Assembly (NCBI RefSeq): GCF_000307225.1
Contig: NZ_HE978617.1
Location: forward strand, 79,180-143,179
Direction: 5' to 3'
DNA: 64,000 nucleotides
Origin: Anaerococcus vaginalis
GTDB lineage: Bacteria > Bacillota > Clostridia > Tissierellales > Peptoniphilaceae
Position numbers and translations under genes: made by a program
In this document: one piece after another, positions 1-7,163 of the stretch
How the letters are laid out: each line of letters starts with the position of its first letter
Position numbering within the stretch: position 1 is the stretch's first letter
Notes under the pieces: generated by a model
The model's input: the letters and a program-made list of their open reading frames with translations, nothing else
Databases searched by the model: none
Told to the model about the DNA's origin: nothing

Positions 1-362
1 AATTTCTTAGGAATTGGAATTCCCATAGCAAGAGAATTTTCAAGTATAGAAAGGCCTTCATTTGCTATATAAAAAAATATTACGGCACTTCTTATCATTG
101 GCTCATTTTTTATCAAATTTTTATCGCACAGATTTGCAACTCCAACTATTATAAAAATTATAATTTTTTTAGCTATTCCTTTAAATCCTACATTTGATGA
201 TAGTTTTTTCTCAAATCCCGCCTTAATAACGCCTGTAATATAATCACAAATTACAAAGGTTAAAAGAGTATAAATGAAAATATCCATATCTCCAAGAAAA
301 AATCCCATAAAAGATCCAAAAATTGTAAATATAAACTTAAATATATCCCTAAATCTATTCAT
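1..362 (-). CDS. Holin family protein, C-terminus beyond the window
   Basis: About 120 codons are visible and the frame is still open at base 1. Four hydrophobic segments lie near residues 8-22, 27-46, 65-80 and 95-112, separated by short basic loops. The pattern, with an ICDYITGV stretch in the second segment and NEGLSILEN in the fourth, matches the phage-type / TcdE-like holin family, small membrane proteins that permeabilise the cytoplasmic membrane. The chosen ATG has a GAAAGGAG site. An in-frame GTG nine codons upstream (389) has its own strong Shine-Dalgarno, so a longer isoform is possible. No other phage gene is visible, so it could be a prophage remnant or a domesticated holin. Confidence 0.75.
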   Translation of the reverse strand, partial: MNRFRDIFKFIFTIFGSFMGFFLGDMDIFIYTLLTFVICDYITGVIKAGFEKKLSSNVGFKGIAKKIIIFIIVGVANLCDKNLIKNEPMIRSAVIFFYIANEGLSILENSLAMGIPIPKK

Positions 363-389
363 ATTTTCTCCTTTCAAAATTTTTTCCAC

Positions 390-431
390 AAAAAAATCAC
401 CTCCTACTTATAAATAAATAGAAAGGTGATT
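390..431 (-). terminator. Terminator hairpin between the 161-aa gene and the holin
   Basis: An AATCACCT/AGGTGATT stem followed on the minus strand by a T run lies after the stop codon of the 445-930 gene. The 3' arm contains AGGAGG, so the same hairpin can hide the ribosome binding site of the holin's upstream GTG start. Confidence 0.6.
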
Positions 432-444
432 ATCTCCATTAAAA

Positions 445-930
445 TTAATCTTCAAAGGATTTTAATTCTATGCTTTTTTTAATTTTATTTATCTCCTTGG
501 ATTTTTCCTTAGAAAGTTTTTTGATAAGAGTGATAAGTTTTTTCTCAGACTTTTGAATATCAAATTGTTTTTTTCTCATATCAATTCTTAATTTCATATC
601 AGAAAGAGCATTTCTAGGACTTGAAAATTCACTAAGTTTATAGGGAAGATCAAGAATGCTTGCAAGTTTTGGATCAAAAGTCAAAAGATTTGTATGAAGT
701 TTTAAAAGCACATCTTGAATCCTATCAATAGATTTATTAATAGTATTATTTTTATTTGCTCTTAAAAAATTTCCAACAATATTTCTTCCAACAAGACCAG
801 TTATAGAATAATCAGATACTTTGCCAACTCTCCTACTTGCCCTTTGCAAAACTCCAAGAGCATTTTTTGCCTCATCCAATAATTTATTAATTTCTTTTAT
901 TTTTGTATTATTATAATTATAATCTTTCAT
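445..930 (-). CDS. Conserved hypothetical protein, 161 aa
   Basis: I do not recognise a named family. The protein is soluble, highly charged and predicted mostly helical: it has no signal peptide or membrane segment, an N-terminal helix rich in K, E and N, a middle section with TGLVGRNIVGNFLRAN, and a Lys/Glu-rich coiled-coil-like C-terminus from about residue 115. It is divergent from the DUF3783 gene and ends at a terminator before the holin. Its ATG follows a GGGGAGAA ribosome site, and a TTTGGGTATAAT box sits 32 nt upstream. Confidence 0.7.
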   Translation of the reverse strand: MKDYNYNNTKIKEINKLLDEAKNALGVLQRASRRVGKVSDYSITGLVGRNIVGNFLRANKNNTINKSIDRIQDVLLKLHTNLLTFDPKLASILDLPYKLSEFSSPRNALSDMKLRIDMRKKQFDIQKSEKKLITLIKKLSKEKSKEINKIKKSIELKSFED

Positions 931-961
931 AAACTTCTCCCCAAAATTTTCTCTATATTAC

Positions 962-1000
962 ATTATACCCAAAAGTGAGTAAAATATCTTTTTGGGTATA
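962..1000. promoter_or_regulatory. Divergent pair of TTTGGGTATA promoter boxes
   Basis: Two head-to-head copies of TTTGGGTATA (minus strand 964-973, plus strand 991-1000) form an inverted repeat. Each points to one divergent gene (start codons at 930 and 1026). The minus copy reads on into TATAAT, a perfect -10 element. The GGGTATA core resembles -10 elements of sigma-B-type factors. No convincing -35 TTGACA is present for either. Confidence 0.6.
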
Positions 1001-1025
1001 GTAATAAAAAAAGAAAGGAGATTTT

Positions 1026-1565
1026 ATGGCATTAATAATTTTATTTAACGCTTGTGATATAGAAAAAGAAAAATTAAAAAATTTATGTGAAAATGAAAAT
1101 GTAAGATTAAAATTAATAGAAATGGAAGATATTGAGCAAAAAGTAGGATATCTTGCAGAAATTGAAGGATATGAAAAAATCGAATTAAAAGGAGAGTACA
1201 TAAAAGAATTTGATTTTACCTTTGCTTTTTTCAAAGATTTTGAAGAAAAAGATTTGTTTGCCTTTATGGATAAGATGAGAAAAAATGAAATTATAATCGA
1301 ACACAAGGCAGGAATAACACCAACAAATATAAATTGGACACTTAAATATTTGCTAGAAGAAAATGACCAAGAACACAAAACCATGCAAATTGTAGAAGAA
1401 ATAAATAAATATCTGGAAAAAGCAAGCAAAATAAAAAAAGAAAGCGGAGAAGAAAATCCAGAAATAAAAAAATTGGTAAAAGAATTAAACCAATATTTCC
1501 AAACATCTGGAGAAAATTTCGACATAAAAATTGCTGAAGAATATAAAGAAAAGATAAAAAATTAG
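1026..1565 (+). CDS. DUF3783 domain protein
   Basis: This 179-aa soluble protein begins MALIILFNACDIEK. The N-terminal 90 residues resemble the DUF3783 family, whose function is unknown; a highly charged helical tail rich in E and K (about residues 110-179) follows. There is no signal peptide. The ATG follows an AAGAAAGGAG ribosome site, and a TTTGGGTATAGT box lies 26 nt upstream. A long open frame on the opposite strand (953-1525) is a by-product of base composition. The family call rests on recalled similarity and is moderately sure. Confidence 0.75.
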   Translation: MALIILFNACDIEKEKLKNLCENENVRLKLIEMEDIEQKVGYLAEIEGYEKIELKGEYIKEFDFTFAFFKDFEEKDLFAFMDKMRKNEIIIEHKAGITPTNINWTLKYLLEENDQEHKTMQIVEEINKYLEKASKIKKESGEENPEIKKLVKELNQYFQTSGENFDIKIAEEYKEKIKN

Positions 1566-1683
1566 TAGGAAGTTTATAAAAAATATATGGTTTTAATTTA
1601 TTTTAAATCTAAAATTTGAATTTTAAAATAAAAACACTTTTCTACTATCAAGGCATACTTTAATAAAATAATTATAAAAATAT

Positions 1684-1712
1684 TTGACAATTTATATAAG
1701 TAATGTTATCAT
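1684..1712 (+). promoter_or_regulatory. Promoter of the T-box transcript
   Basis: TTGACA (1684-1689) and TATCAT (1707-1712) are separated by 17 bp, which gives a start near 1719, at the base of the T-box Stem I. Confidence 0.75.
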
Positions 1713-1718
1713 CATTAT

Positions 1719-1943
1719 AAATACTTAGAAGAGTTTAGTAGATTAAAAAATATCAATCTCAGAGAGGTTCTGTTTGCTGAAAAGAACTATGGTACTTTTA
1801 ATTGAAAAGAGGCTTGAAATAGTAGGAAGTATAAATCATAAGCTTCCCGTTAACTGCGTTTAAGTTTTCTAATGAGGCAAATTTTATTTGTGAATTAGGG
1901 TGGCAACACGTTTATATCGTCCCTTTATCGGGGCGTTTTTTTT
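1719..1943 (+). promoter_or_regulatory. T-box riboswitch with intrinsic terminator
   Basis: T-boxes bind uncharged tRNA and choose between an antiterminator and a terminator. Here ATACTT (1721-1726) pairs with AAGTAT to close Stem I. An AGTA loop-E strand (1737-1740), an AGAGAG bulge and an upper stem follow. The conserved T-box sequence AGGGTGGCAACACG ends at 1910, and a CGTCCC/GGGGCG hairpin with eight Ts (1918-1943) is the terminator. The nucleotides after the GAA of the specifier loop read AAG, which would mean lysine, but the specifier cannot be fixed by eye. Unusually, the only ORF downstream before the next terminator encodes 31 residues. Confidence 0.9.
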
Positions 1944-1992
1944 ATAAACTTTTTTAAATTTTTGCCATAAAATATTTAAAAAAGTTTATAAA
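1941..1992 (+). other. Perfect 19-bp inverted repeat after the T-box terminator
   Basis: Arms at 1941-1959 and 1974-1992 are exactly complementary with a 14-nt loop. The element is AT-only apart from one G/C pair and has no T run after it, so it is not a classic terminator. It would form a hairpin in read-through RNA, between the T-box and the small ORF. Confidence 0.8.
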
Positions 1993-2041
1993 AAATAAAT
2001 ATTTGGGAAAAATATGATTTTAAAAATTAAAGGAGGTCCTA

Positions 2042-2137
2042 ATGAAAAAATTTTCTAAAATCAATAAAAAAGATTTAGGAATTTTAAAATTTCCAATAAA
2101 AAATATACTAGGAAATTTGTACAATAAGTTAGAATGA
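2042..2137 (+). CDS. Small ORF, 31 aa, under T-box control
   Basis: The ORF starts MKKFSKINKKDLGILKFPIK and ends NKLE. It contains eight lysines, no cysteine and no membrane segment. A near-perfect AAAGGAGG site stands six bases before the ATG, which argues that it is translated. I recognise no homolog. It could be a regulatory leader peptide, a small functional protein, or the surviving 5' end of a lost T-box-regulated gene. It sits between the T-box/palindrome leader and the six-copy repeat array, all on one predicted transcript. Confidence 0.55.
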   Translation: MKKFSKINKKDLGILKFPIKNILGNLYNKLE

Positions 2138-2147
2138 AATAAAATAT

Positions 2148-2356
2148 CCTAAAATATATATAAAAAATACGCTTAAACTAAAATATATTAAAAAATACGC
2201 TTAAAACTAAAATATATTAAAAAATACGCTTAAAACTAAAATATATAAAAAAATACGCTTAAAACTAAAATATATATTAAATTACAGATATATTCTAAAA
2301 AATACGCTTAAAAAAATCAGAATATATCAAAAATACGCTTAAACTAAATATATATA
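2148..2356 (+). repeat. Tandem repeat array, six AATACGCTTAAA units
   Basis: AATACGCTTAAA occurs at 2166, 2194, 2223, 2252, 2301 and 2332. The first four units are 28-29 bp apart and include an AT-rich spacer with a self-complementary AATATATT. The last two are more diverged, 49 and 31 bp apart. Stops occur in every frame, so the array is non-coding. It lies after the 31-codon ORF and before a strong terminator. Confidence 0.85.
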
Positions 2357-2361
2357 CATAC

Positions 2362-2390
2362 AAAAATCCACCTTCTTGGTGGATTTTTTG
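2362..2390 (+). terminator. Intrinsic terminator of the T-box transcript
   Basis: AAAAATCCACC and GGTGGATTTTT form an 11-bp perfect stem with a TTCTT loop and a T run. This defines a roughly 670-nt transcript starting near 1719. Confidence 0.9.
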
Positions 2391-2403
2391 TTTTTAAAAA
2401 AAT

Positions 2404-2454
2404 AAAGCTTTTGCAAAAGTGAAATGCTTAACCTCTCACTTTTACAAAAGCTTT
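2404..2454 (-). terminator. Terminator of the ABC exporter operon
   Basis: AAAGCTTTTG-C-AAAAGTGA pairs with TCACTTTT-A-CAAAAGCTTT directly after the permease stop codon. It is symmetric enough to act in both directions. Confidence 0.8.
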
Positions 2455-4089
2455 TTATATATCGAAGAATCCTCTCTCATATTTTTGCAAAACTTTCCTA
2501 TACAAAAAAATTATTGCACCTATAATTACAAGAATAACAAATAGAAATCCTATATAAATATTTGTAAACTTATAAATTAAGTATGTTACAACTCCTACAA
2601 TAAGTAAAACAAATCCCTCAATAAGAAAATATCCAATATTTTTGGATGATCCCTTTGTGAGCTCTCTTTCTTTTTCCCAATGGATATTTATTGAATTTGT
2701 ATCCATCAAAAGTCCTTGAAAAGATGAAACAAGACTTGCCATAAAAAATCCAGCAAAAATGGAAAAAATCGCCAAAATATTTATCTTTGTAATAAAGCTT
2801 AAAACAAGGCAAAATAATAAATTCATAATTAAGCTAACAAAATTTATCGAAAGTGCCCTCGCCAAGATATTATCTTTTGGACTTATTGGCAAAGTTAAAG
2901 TTTGATAAAGACTCTCTCCTTCCCTTGAAAGCGAAGAATTTATTCCAACATCATTTCCAGATATTAAAAACCTGAAGGCAAAAGCACCAAGACATATAAG
3001 AATATAAGACTCCTTATTTTGATAATCCATATTTCTTATAAGATCAACAAATCTAAACGATCCAAAGCCAAACAAAAAAGCAAACATAATCATTGATGAT
3101 AAGATAGGAAAAAGATAAACTGGGCTTTTTATAAGATCTTTAAAATCTTTTTTAAAAATGGCAATTATAACTGATGATTTTTTGTAGGAAATATTTTCAC
3201 TTTTCTTGTGAGATTTTCTTTGTTCATTCCCCCTAAGCGAATCAAGATAAATTTTTGATGCAAGCTTTGAAAGAAGAAATAAAACAAAAATCGCATACAA
3301 ATAAAGTAAAAATGTGTACAAAATAAAATCAAGCCCATTCCCACTTAAACTTTTTGCATATATCCTTGTATGAAAAAATAAAAATGAAATTTTCCCAGAA
3401 TACTTTACAAATAATTTCATTAATTTTGAAATTAGCTCACTTGACCTTCCAGACTTTGTGTATAATGAAAAATATACAAAAGCAATTCCAAATAAAAGAA
3501 ATCCATAACCTATAAATTTCAGGCTAGTTTTATAAGCTCTTATATTTGAAAACCTCATTATTAACATTACAGGAAAAGAAATAAGGGCAAGGGAAATTAA
3601 AAATATAGGAAAAGCATTGATTATAAGACCAAAAAATCTTATAAAAGAAAATCCCATATTAAATAAATAAACACAAACCATCAAAAAATAAAAATAAAAT
3701 ATTTCAAATTTTGATAAAATTATTGCCAAAAATTTCGACATATATATTTCTTCATCCCTTATAGGCATGGCCATCAAAATATCTATATCCTTGCTTTTTG
3801 AATAATCCGAAATCAAATCAATCGCACAACCAATTACAACAAAAATACTTATTGTTAAAGAAGATATCAAAAAATAAGAAAATTCATCATTTTTACCAAG
3901 ATAAAAAAAAGCCAAAAAAGAAAAAGCACCAATTCCCATCAAGCTATAAAATCCATACATCAAAAGTATGTATAAAATCCTTAAACTATAGTCGTTTGGA
4001 AGTCCATAAACTTTTGTTCCCGGAAGATATTGGGAGATTTCTTCCTTGAAATTTTTCTTAAAAAGTAATTTTAATCTTTTATTTTTCAT
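2455..4089 (-). CDS. ABC exporter permease
   Basis: A 544-aa integral membrane protein with about twelve hydrophobic segments and no ATPase motifs, resembling the putative ABC exporter permeases encoded beside ABC-2-type ATPases. The start at 4089 ([12 protein letters not shown]) has a GGAG site and overlaps the end of the ATPase gene by 11 nt. The longer frame to 4155 lies wholly inside the ATPase gene and is unlikely to be used. The substrate cannot be told from sequence. It forms a two-gene operon with 4079-4803. Confidence 0.85.
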   Translation of the reverse strand: MKNKRLKLLFKKNFKEEISQYLPGTKVYGLPNDYSLRILYILLMYGFYSLMGIGAFSFLAFFYLGKNDEFSYFLISSLTISIFVVIGCAIDLISDYSKSKDIDILMAMPIRDEEIYMSKFLAIILSKFEIFYFYFLMVCVYLFNMGFSFIRFFGLIINAFPIFLISLALISFPVMLIMRFSNIRAYKTSLKFIGYGFLLFGIAFVYFSLYTKSGRSSELISKLMKLFVKYSGKISFLFFHTRIYAKSLSGNGLDFILYTFLLYLYAIFVLFLLSKLASKIYLDSLRGNEQRKSHKKSENISYKKSSVIIAIFKKDFKDLIKSPVYLFPILSSMIMFAFLFGFGSFRFVDLIRNMDYQNKESYILICLGAFAFRFLISGNDVGINSSLSREGESLYQTLTLPISPKDNILARALSINFVSLIMNLLFCLVLSFITKINILAIFSIFAGFFMASLVSSFQGLLMDTNSINIHWEKERELTKGSSKNIGYFLIEGFVLLIVGVVTYLIYKFTNIYIGFLFVILVIIGAIIFLYRKVLQKYERGFFDI

Positions 4090-4803
4090 CTGTAAGCTCC
4101 AAGAATAATTCCTCCAAGGACTTGTTTTCATCAAGATTTTTTCTAATCTCATCAAGACTTCCTTTAGCTACAATTTTCCCCTTAGAAATTATAGCAATTC
4201 TATCACAAATATTTTCAGCAACTTCCATAACATGAGTTGAAAAGAAAACCATTTTTCCTCTTTCTTTTCTTTCCCTCATTATTTTTTTAAGATTAAAAGA
4301 AGATTTTGGATCAAGACCAACCATTGGTTCATCCAAAATCAAAAGATCTGGATCGTGGATTAAGGATGAAATTATAGCAAGTTTTTGCTTCATTCCATGA
4401 GAGTATGAAGAAATTAAATCAGCCATAGCCTGTCTTATATCAAAATAATCAAGATATGTATTGAGCCTTTCATCCCTTGTTTTTTCATCAATACCATAAA
4501 TATCCGAAACAAAATTTATATACTCAACCCCAGTAAATTTATCAAATAAATCAGGATTATCAGCAAGATAAGAAAATTTATTTTTATATAAAAGTGGATC
4601 ATCTTCAAGTCTTATCCCATCAATATTAATCTCACCACTACTTTTTTAATTAAGCCAACAATAGCCTTTATTGTAGTAGATTTTCCTGCCCCATTAGGCC
4701 CCAAAAATCCAAAAATTTCTCCATTATTTACCGAAAAAGAAATATTATCAACAGCAAGTTTCCCATTATTATATTTTTTTGTAAAATTTTTGACCTCTAA
4801 CAT
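4079..4803 (-). CDS. ABC exporter ATP-binding protein (apparent frameshift)
   Basis: The Walker A motif is GPNGAGKST near residue 40. The signature-like YSHGMKQK and the Walker [12 protein letters not shown] lie in the second half, with a switch-region His in FSTHVMEV. This is the CcmA-type ATPase that powers an ABC-2 exporter. The frame breaks at an A6 run (plus-strand T6, 4642-4647). One extra A restores [18 protein letters not shown], and the protein is then about 241 aa, normal for the family. Two open pieces (4612-4803 and 4079-4426) are visible otherwise. A TTTGGGTATA box lies 31 nt before the start. Confidence 0.85.
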
Positions 4804-4833
4804 AAATCCCTCTCATTATAAATATATAAAATA

Positions 4834-4843
4834 TATACCCAAA
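4834..4843 (-). promoter_or_regulatory. TTTGGGTATA box of the ABC exporter operon
   Basis: The decamer is identical to those before the genes at 445 and 1026 and lies 31 nt upstream of the ATPase ATG. A TATAAT also occurs nearer the gene at 4816-4821, so the exact start is uncertain. Confidence 0.5.
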
Positions 4844-4856
4844 AAATTTAAAAACA

Positions 4857-4960
4857 AAAAAATAAAAACTTCAGCAATTAAAAAAGCTCACAATCACCCA
4901 TCTCGACCTTGTGGAGAGATCTCATAGAAAAACTAAGATAAAAAACAAAGCACGCGTCAA
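4857..4960 (+). repeat. Dispersed ~100-bp repeat, copy A
   Basis: It shares AATAAAAACTTCAG, an ACCCATCTCGA-N-CTTGT-GAGAGAT core and GAAAAACTAAG with the two inverted copies at 6905-7022 and 7060-7163. The core contains short complementary TCTC/GAGA arms. No ORF is present. It looks like a MITE or REP-type element. Confidence 0.7.
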
Positions 4961-5012
4961 AAAAATAAATCTCTCTAATCATAGAATATATAAAATATTT
5001 GCCTCAAAAAAA

Positions 5013-5061
5013 TAAAAAAAGAACTCCTTTTACAAAAATCTTATTTTTATAAAAAAAGTTC
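5013..5061 (-). terminator. Terminator of the Na/Pi cotransporter gene
   Basis: An imperfect stem from GAACT/AGTTC arms continues through A/T pairs and is followed on the minus strand by seven Ts. Confidence 0.65.
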
Positions 5062-5073
5062 ATTTTAAAAATT

Positions 5074-6765
5074 TTATTTTGCACTATCAAAAGTTACAAT
5101 TTGTTTTTCATATTCACTGTGAACCTTAACAGGATCAACTGTAATTCTTGCTATATTAAAGGCGTGATCACCAATTCTTTCCACTGTTGATGCTATGTCA
5201 ATAAAGACTGAGCTTGCAACCGTAGATAATTTCTCCCCTTGAGTGAGTCTTTTGTAGTGAGCCCTTCTTAAATTTTGCTCCAATTGGTCCACTCTCGCCT
5301 CATCTTCCCTTAATTTTTTATACAAAACATAATCATCAGATTCAAAAACTTCAATTGCATTCATATAATTGTTGATAACAAGTTCATAAATTTCATTCAA
5401 ATCAGACAAGGCCTCAGCATTATATTTTTCTCCAGCCTCATTAATTTCATCAAAATATTCCCCAAGATTTTGAGCAAGATCAGAAACCCTCTCAACATTT
5501 ATTTGAACTTGCAAATAATTATGAATTTCCTCTTCAAGTTCACTAACCAAATTAGATTTTGAAATATCTAAAATATATTTTTGAATTTTTGTATCCATTT
5601 CATTTACTAAAGCTTCCGCTTGGTTAGCAGTAGATAAATCATTTTTATCCCTTGAATTTAGATATTTTTGAGATGCCTTTATAGTTTCAAGAGCAATTTT
5701 ACTTTCCTTTATAATTGCAGTTTTCGCTTGATCAAGAGCAGCCGCAGGAAAAGCATTTATTAAGCTTTCCTCAAGTTCAAGCTCTGAAACATCGGAAAAT
5801 ATTGAATCTTTTCCAGGAATAATCTTGTGAAGTAAGTTTGAAACATATTTTATAATAGGAACAAACAAAATCATACCTACAAAGTTAAAAGTAAAATGTC
5901 CAACCGCTATAGTCATCATAGGATTTAAAGAAAGTTTACTAGTAACCAAAGAAATAAATCTCTCATAAGGAGAAAGAATAATCAAGAAAATCCCAGAAAC
6001 AATTACATTAAACAAAACATGGAATAAACTTGTTCTTTTTGCAGACAAAGAACCACCCAAAGATGCAAGAACACCCGTTATACAAGTTCCAATATTTGCA
6101 CCAAATAAAAATCCTAAAGAAAGATCCAAGCCAATCGCTCCAGATGCAAATAATGATTGAACAATTCCAATAAAAGCTGAAGAAGATTGAATAAGAGCGG
6201 TCAACAAAGCCCCAACCATAACAGCAATTATAGGATTTTTGCCAAGACTTGTTACAACCCCTTCAAAACCAGGGATATTTTTAAGCTCAGCAAGGCTGTC
6301 TCCCATCATTTTTAAACCAATAAATAAAAGACCAAAACCAATTAAAATTTCTCCAATATACTTGCCTTTTCTTTTTTTGGCAAATAAAAAAACAACCACA
6401 CCGACAAGGCAAATAAAATAAGACAAATAATCCAAATTAAAACCAATCAAAACCGCAGTAACAGTTGTTCCAATATTGGCACCCAAAATTACACCAATAG
6501 CTTGTTCAAGACTCATTACACCAGCCCTTACAAAAGAAATAGCTATAACAGTAGTTGCCGATGACGATTGAATTAATCCCGTAATAACAACCCCAACTAA
6601 AACTCCCTTAATAGGATTGGATGTATATTTTTCTACATATCCCCTAAGTTTTGGTCCAGCAAAATTTGTGAGAGCTTCCCCCATCAAATTAATACCAAAC
6701 AAAAATATCGCAAGTCCCCCTGCAATCAAATTCCATTGCAAAGACGATAAAGCCGATAATTGCAT
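5074..6765 (-). CDS. Na+/phosphate cotransporter with C-terminal PhoU domain
   Basis: The 563-aa protein has two copies of the Na/Pi-cotransporter repeat. Each carries a QSSSA motif (QSSSATTVIAISFVRAG, QSSSAFIGIVQSLF) and a GANIGT motif (GANIGTTVTAVL, GANIGTCITGVLAS). A helical PhoU-like domain follows from about residue 340. The family imports phosphate with sodium at the membrane, and the PhoU-like tail probably regulates it. The start at 6765 has an ideal GGAGGAATT site; the frame extends 17 codons further without one. It stands alone and no Pho box is visible. Confidence 0.9.
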   Translation of the reverse strand: MQLSALSSLQWNLIAGGLAIFLFGINLMGEALTNFAGPKLRGYVEKYTSNPIKGVLVGVVITGLIQSSSATTVIAISFVRAGVMSLEQAIGVILGANIGTTVTAVLIGFNLDYLSYFICLVGVVVFLFAKKRKGKYIGEILIGFGLLFIGLKMMGDSLAELKNIPGFEGVVTSLGKNPIIAVMVGALLTALIQSSSAFIGIVQSLFASGAIGLDLSLGFLFGANIGTCITGVLASLGGSLSAKRTSLFHVLFNVIVSGIFLIILSPYERFISLVTSKLSLNPMMTIAVGHFTFNFVGMILFVPIIKYVSNLLHKIIPGKDSIFSDVSELELEESLINAFPAAALDQAKTAIIKESKIALETIKASQKYLNSRDKNDLSTANQAEALVNEMDTKIQKYILDISKSNLVSELEEEIHNYLQVQINVERVSDLAQNLGEYFDEINEAGEKYNAEALSDLNEIYELVINNYMNAIEVFESDDYVLYKKLREDEARVDQLEQNLRRAHYKRLTQGEKLSTVASSVFIDIASTVERIGDHAFNIARITVDPVKVHSEYEKQIVTFDSAK

Positions 6766-6825
6766 AATTCCTCCAAAAAATTTATTTAAAATAAAAAGAT
6801 TTTTAAAAAATCTCACCTAGTTATA

Positions 6826-6854
6826 ATATTATCACAAAAAATACAAAACAACAA
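6826..6854 (-). promoter_or_regulatory. Probable promoter of the Na/Pi cotransporter gene
   Basis: On the minus strand TTGTTG (6849-6854) and TAATAT (6826-6831) are separated by 17 bp, about 60 nt before the start codon. Confidence 0.45.
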
Positions 6855-6904
6855 TTGAAAAATAAATATTTGCAAAAAAATAAAATCAATTTTTGAAAAA
6901 TAAT

Positions 6905-7022
6905 TAATAAAAAAATTTGAATGAATACTCTACATTTTAACTTGATTTTTCCCAAGAAATCTCTCCACAAGGTAGAGATGAATGAGTGTGTGCTTTTTTT
7001 AATTACTAAAGTTTTTATTTTT
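6905..7022 (-). repeat. Dispersed ~100-bp repeat, copy B
   Basis: Read on the minus strand it follows copy A closely: AATAAAAACTTTAGTAATTA, then AAAAAGCACAC, CATCTCTACCTTGTGGAGAG and a weaker 3' part. With copy C it fills the otherwise gene-free stretch 6766-7121. Confidence 0.65.
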
Positions 7023-7059
7023 GGTTTTTTAATAAATTTTGAATTTATTATTTTATTTT

Positions 7060-7163
7060 AATGCATACTTTATCTTTTGCCTTAGTTTTTCCAAGAGATC
7101 TCTCGACAAGCTCGAGATGGGTTATGATTTGCTGGATTTGATTTCTGAAGTTTTTATTTTTAT
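7060..7163 (-). repeat. Dispersed ~100-bp repeat, copy C, abutting the IS remnant
   Basis: On the minus strand it begins AATAAAAACTTCAG and contains ACCCATCTCGAGCTTGTCGA with a TCTCGA/TCGAGA hairpin. The IS256 transposase homology stops where this copy starts, and the last residues of that frame (SEIKSSKS) come from the repeat. Confidence 0.7.

Noticed and set aside
953..1525. 190-aa antisense ORF opposite the DUF3783 gene
   Set aside because: It is rich in F, S and I as expected from the complement of a Lys/Glu-rich gene, has no good start site, and covers a well-supported gene and its promoter.
1850..2343. Base pairing between the T-box GTTTAAG and the repeat CTTAAAC as a built-in antisense circuit
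   Set aside because: Only 7 bp pair, in just two of six repeat copies, and all are A/T-rich; this is expected by chance here.
2148..2356. CRISPR array
   Set aside because: The conserved core is only 12 bp, units are directly tandem at 28-29 bp with similar AT-rich linkers rather than unique spacers, and no cas gene is present.
4612..4803. Separate 63-aa nucleotide-binding protein
   Set aside because: It is the N-terminal piece of the ABC ATPase, rejoined by one added A.
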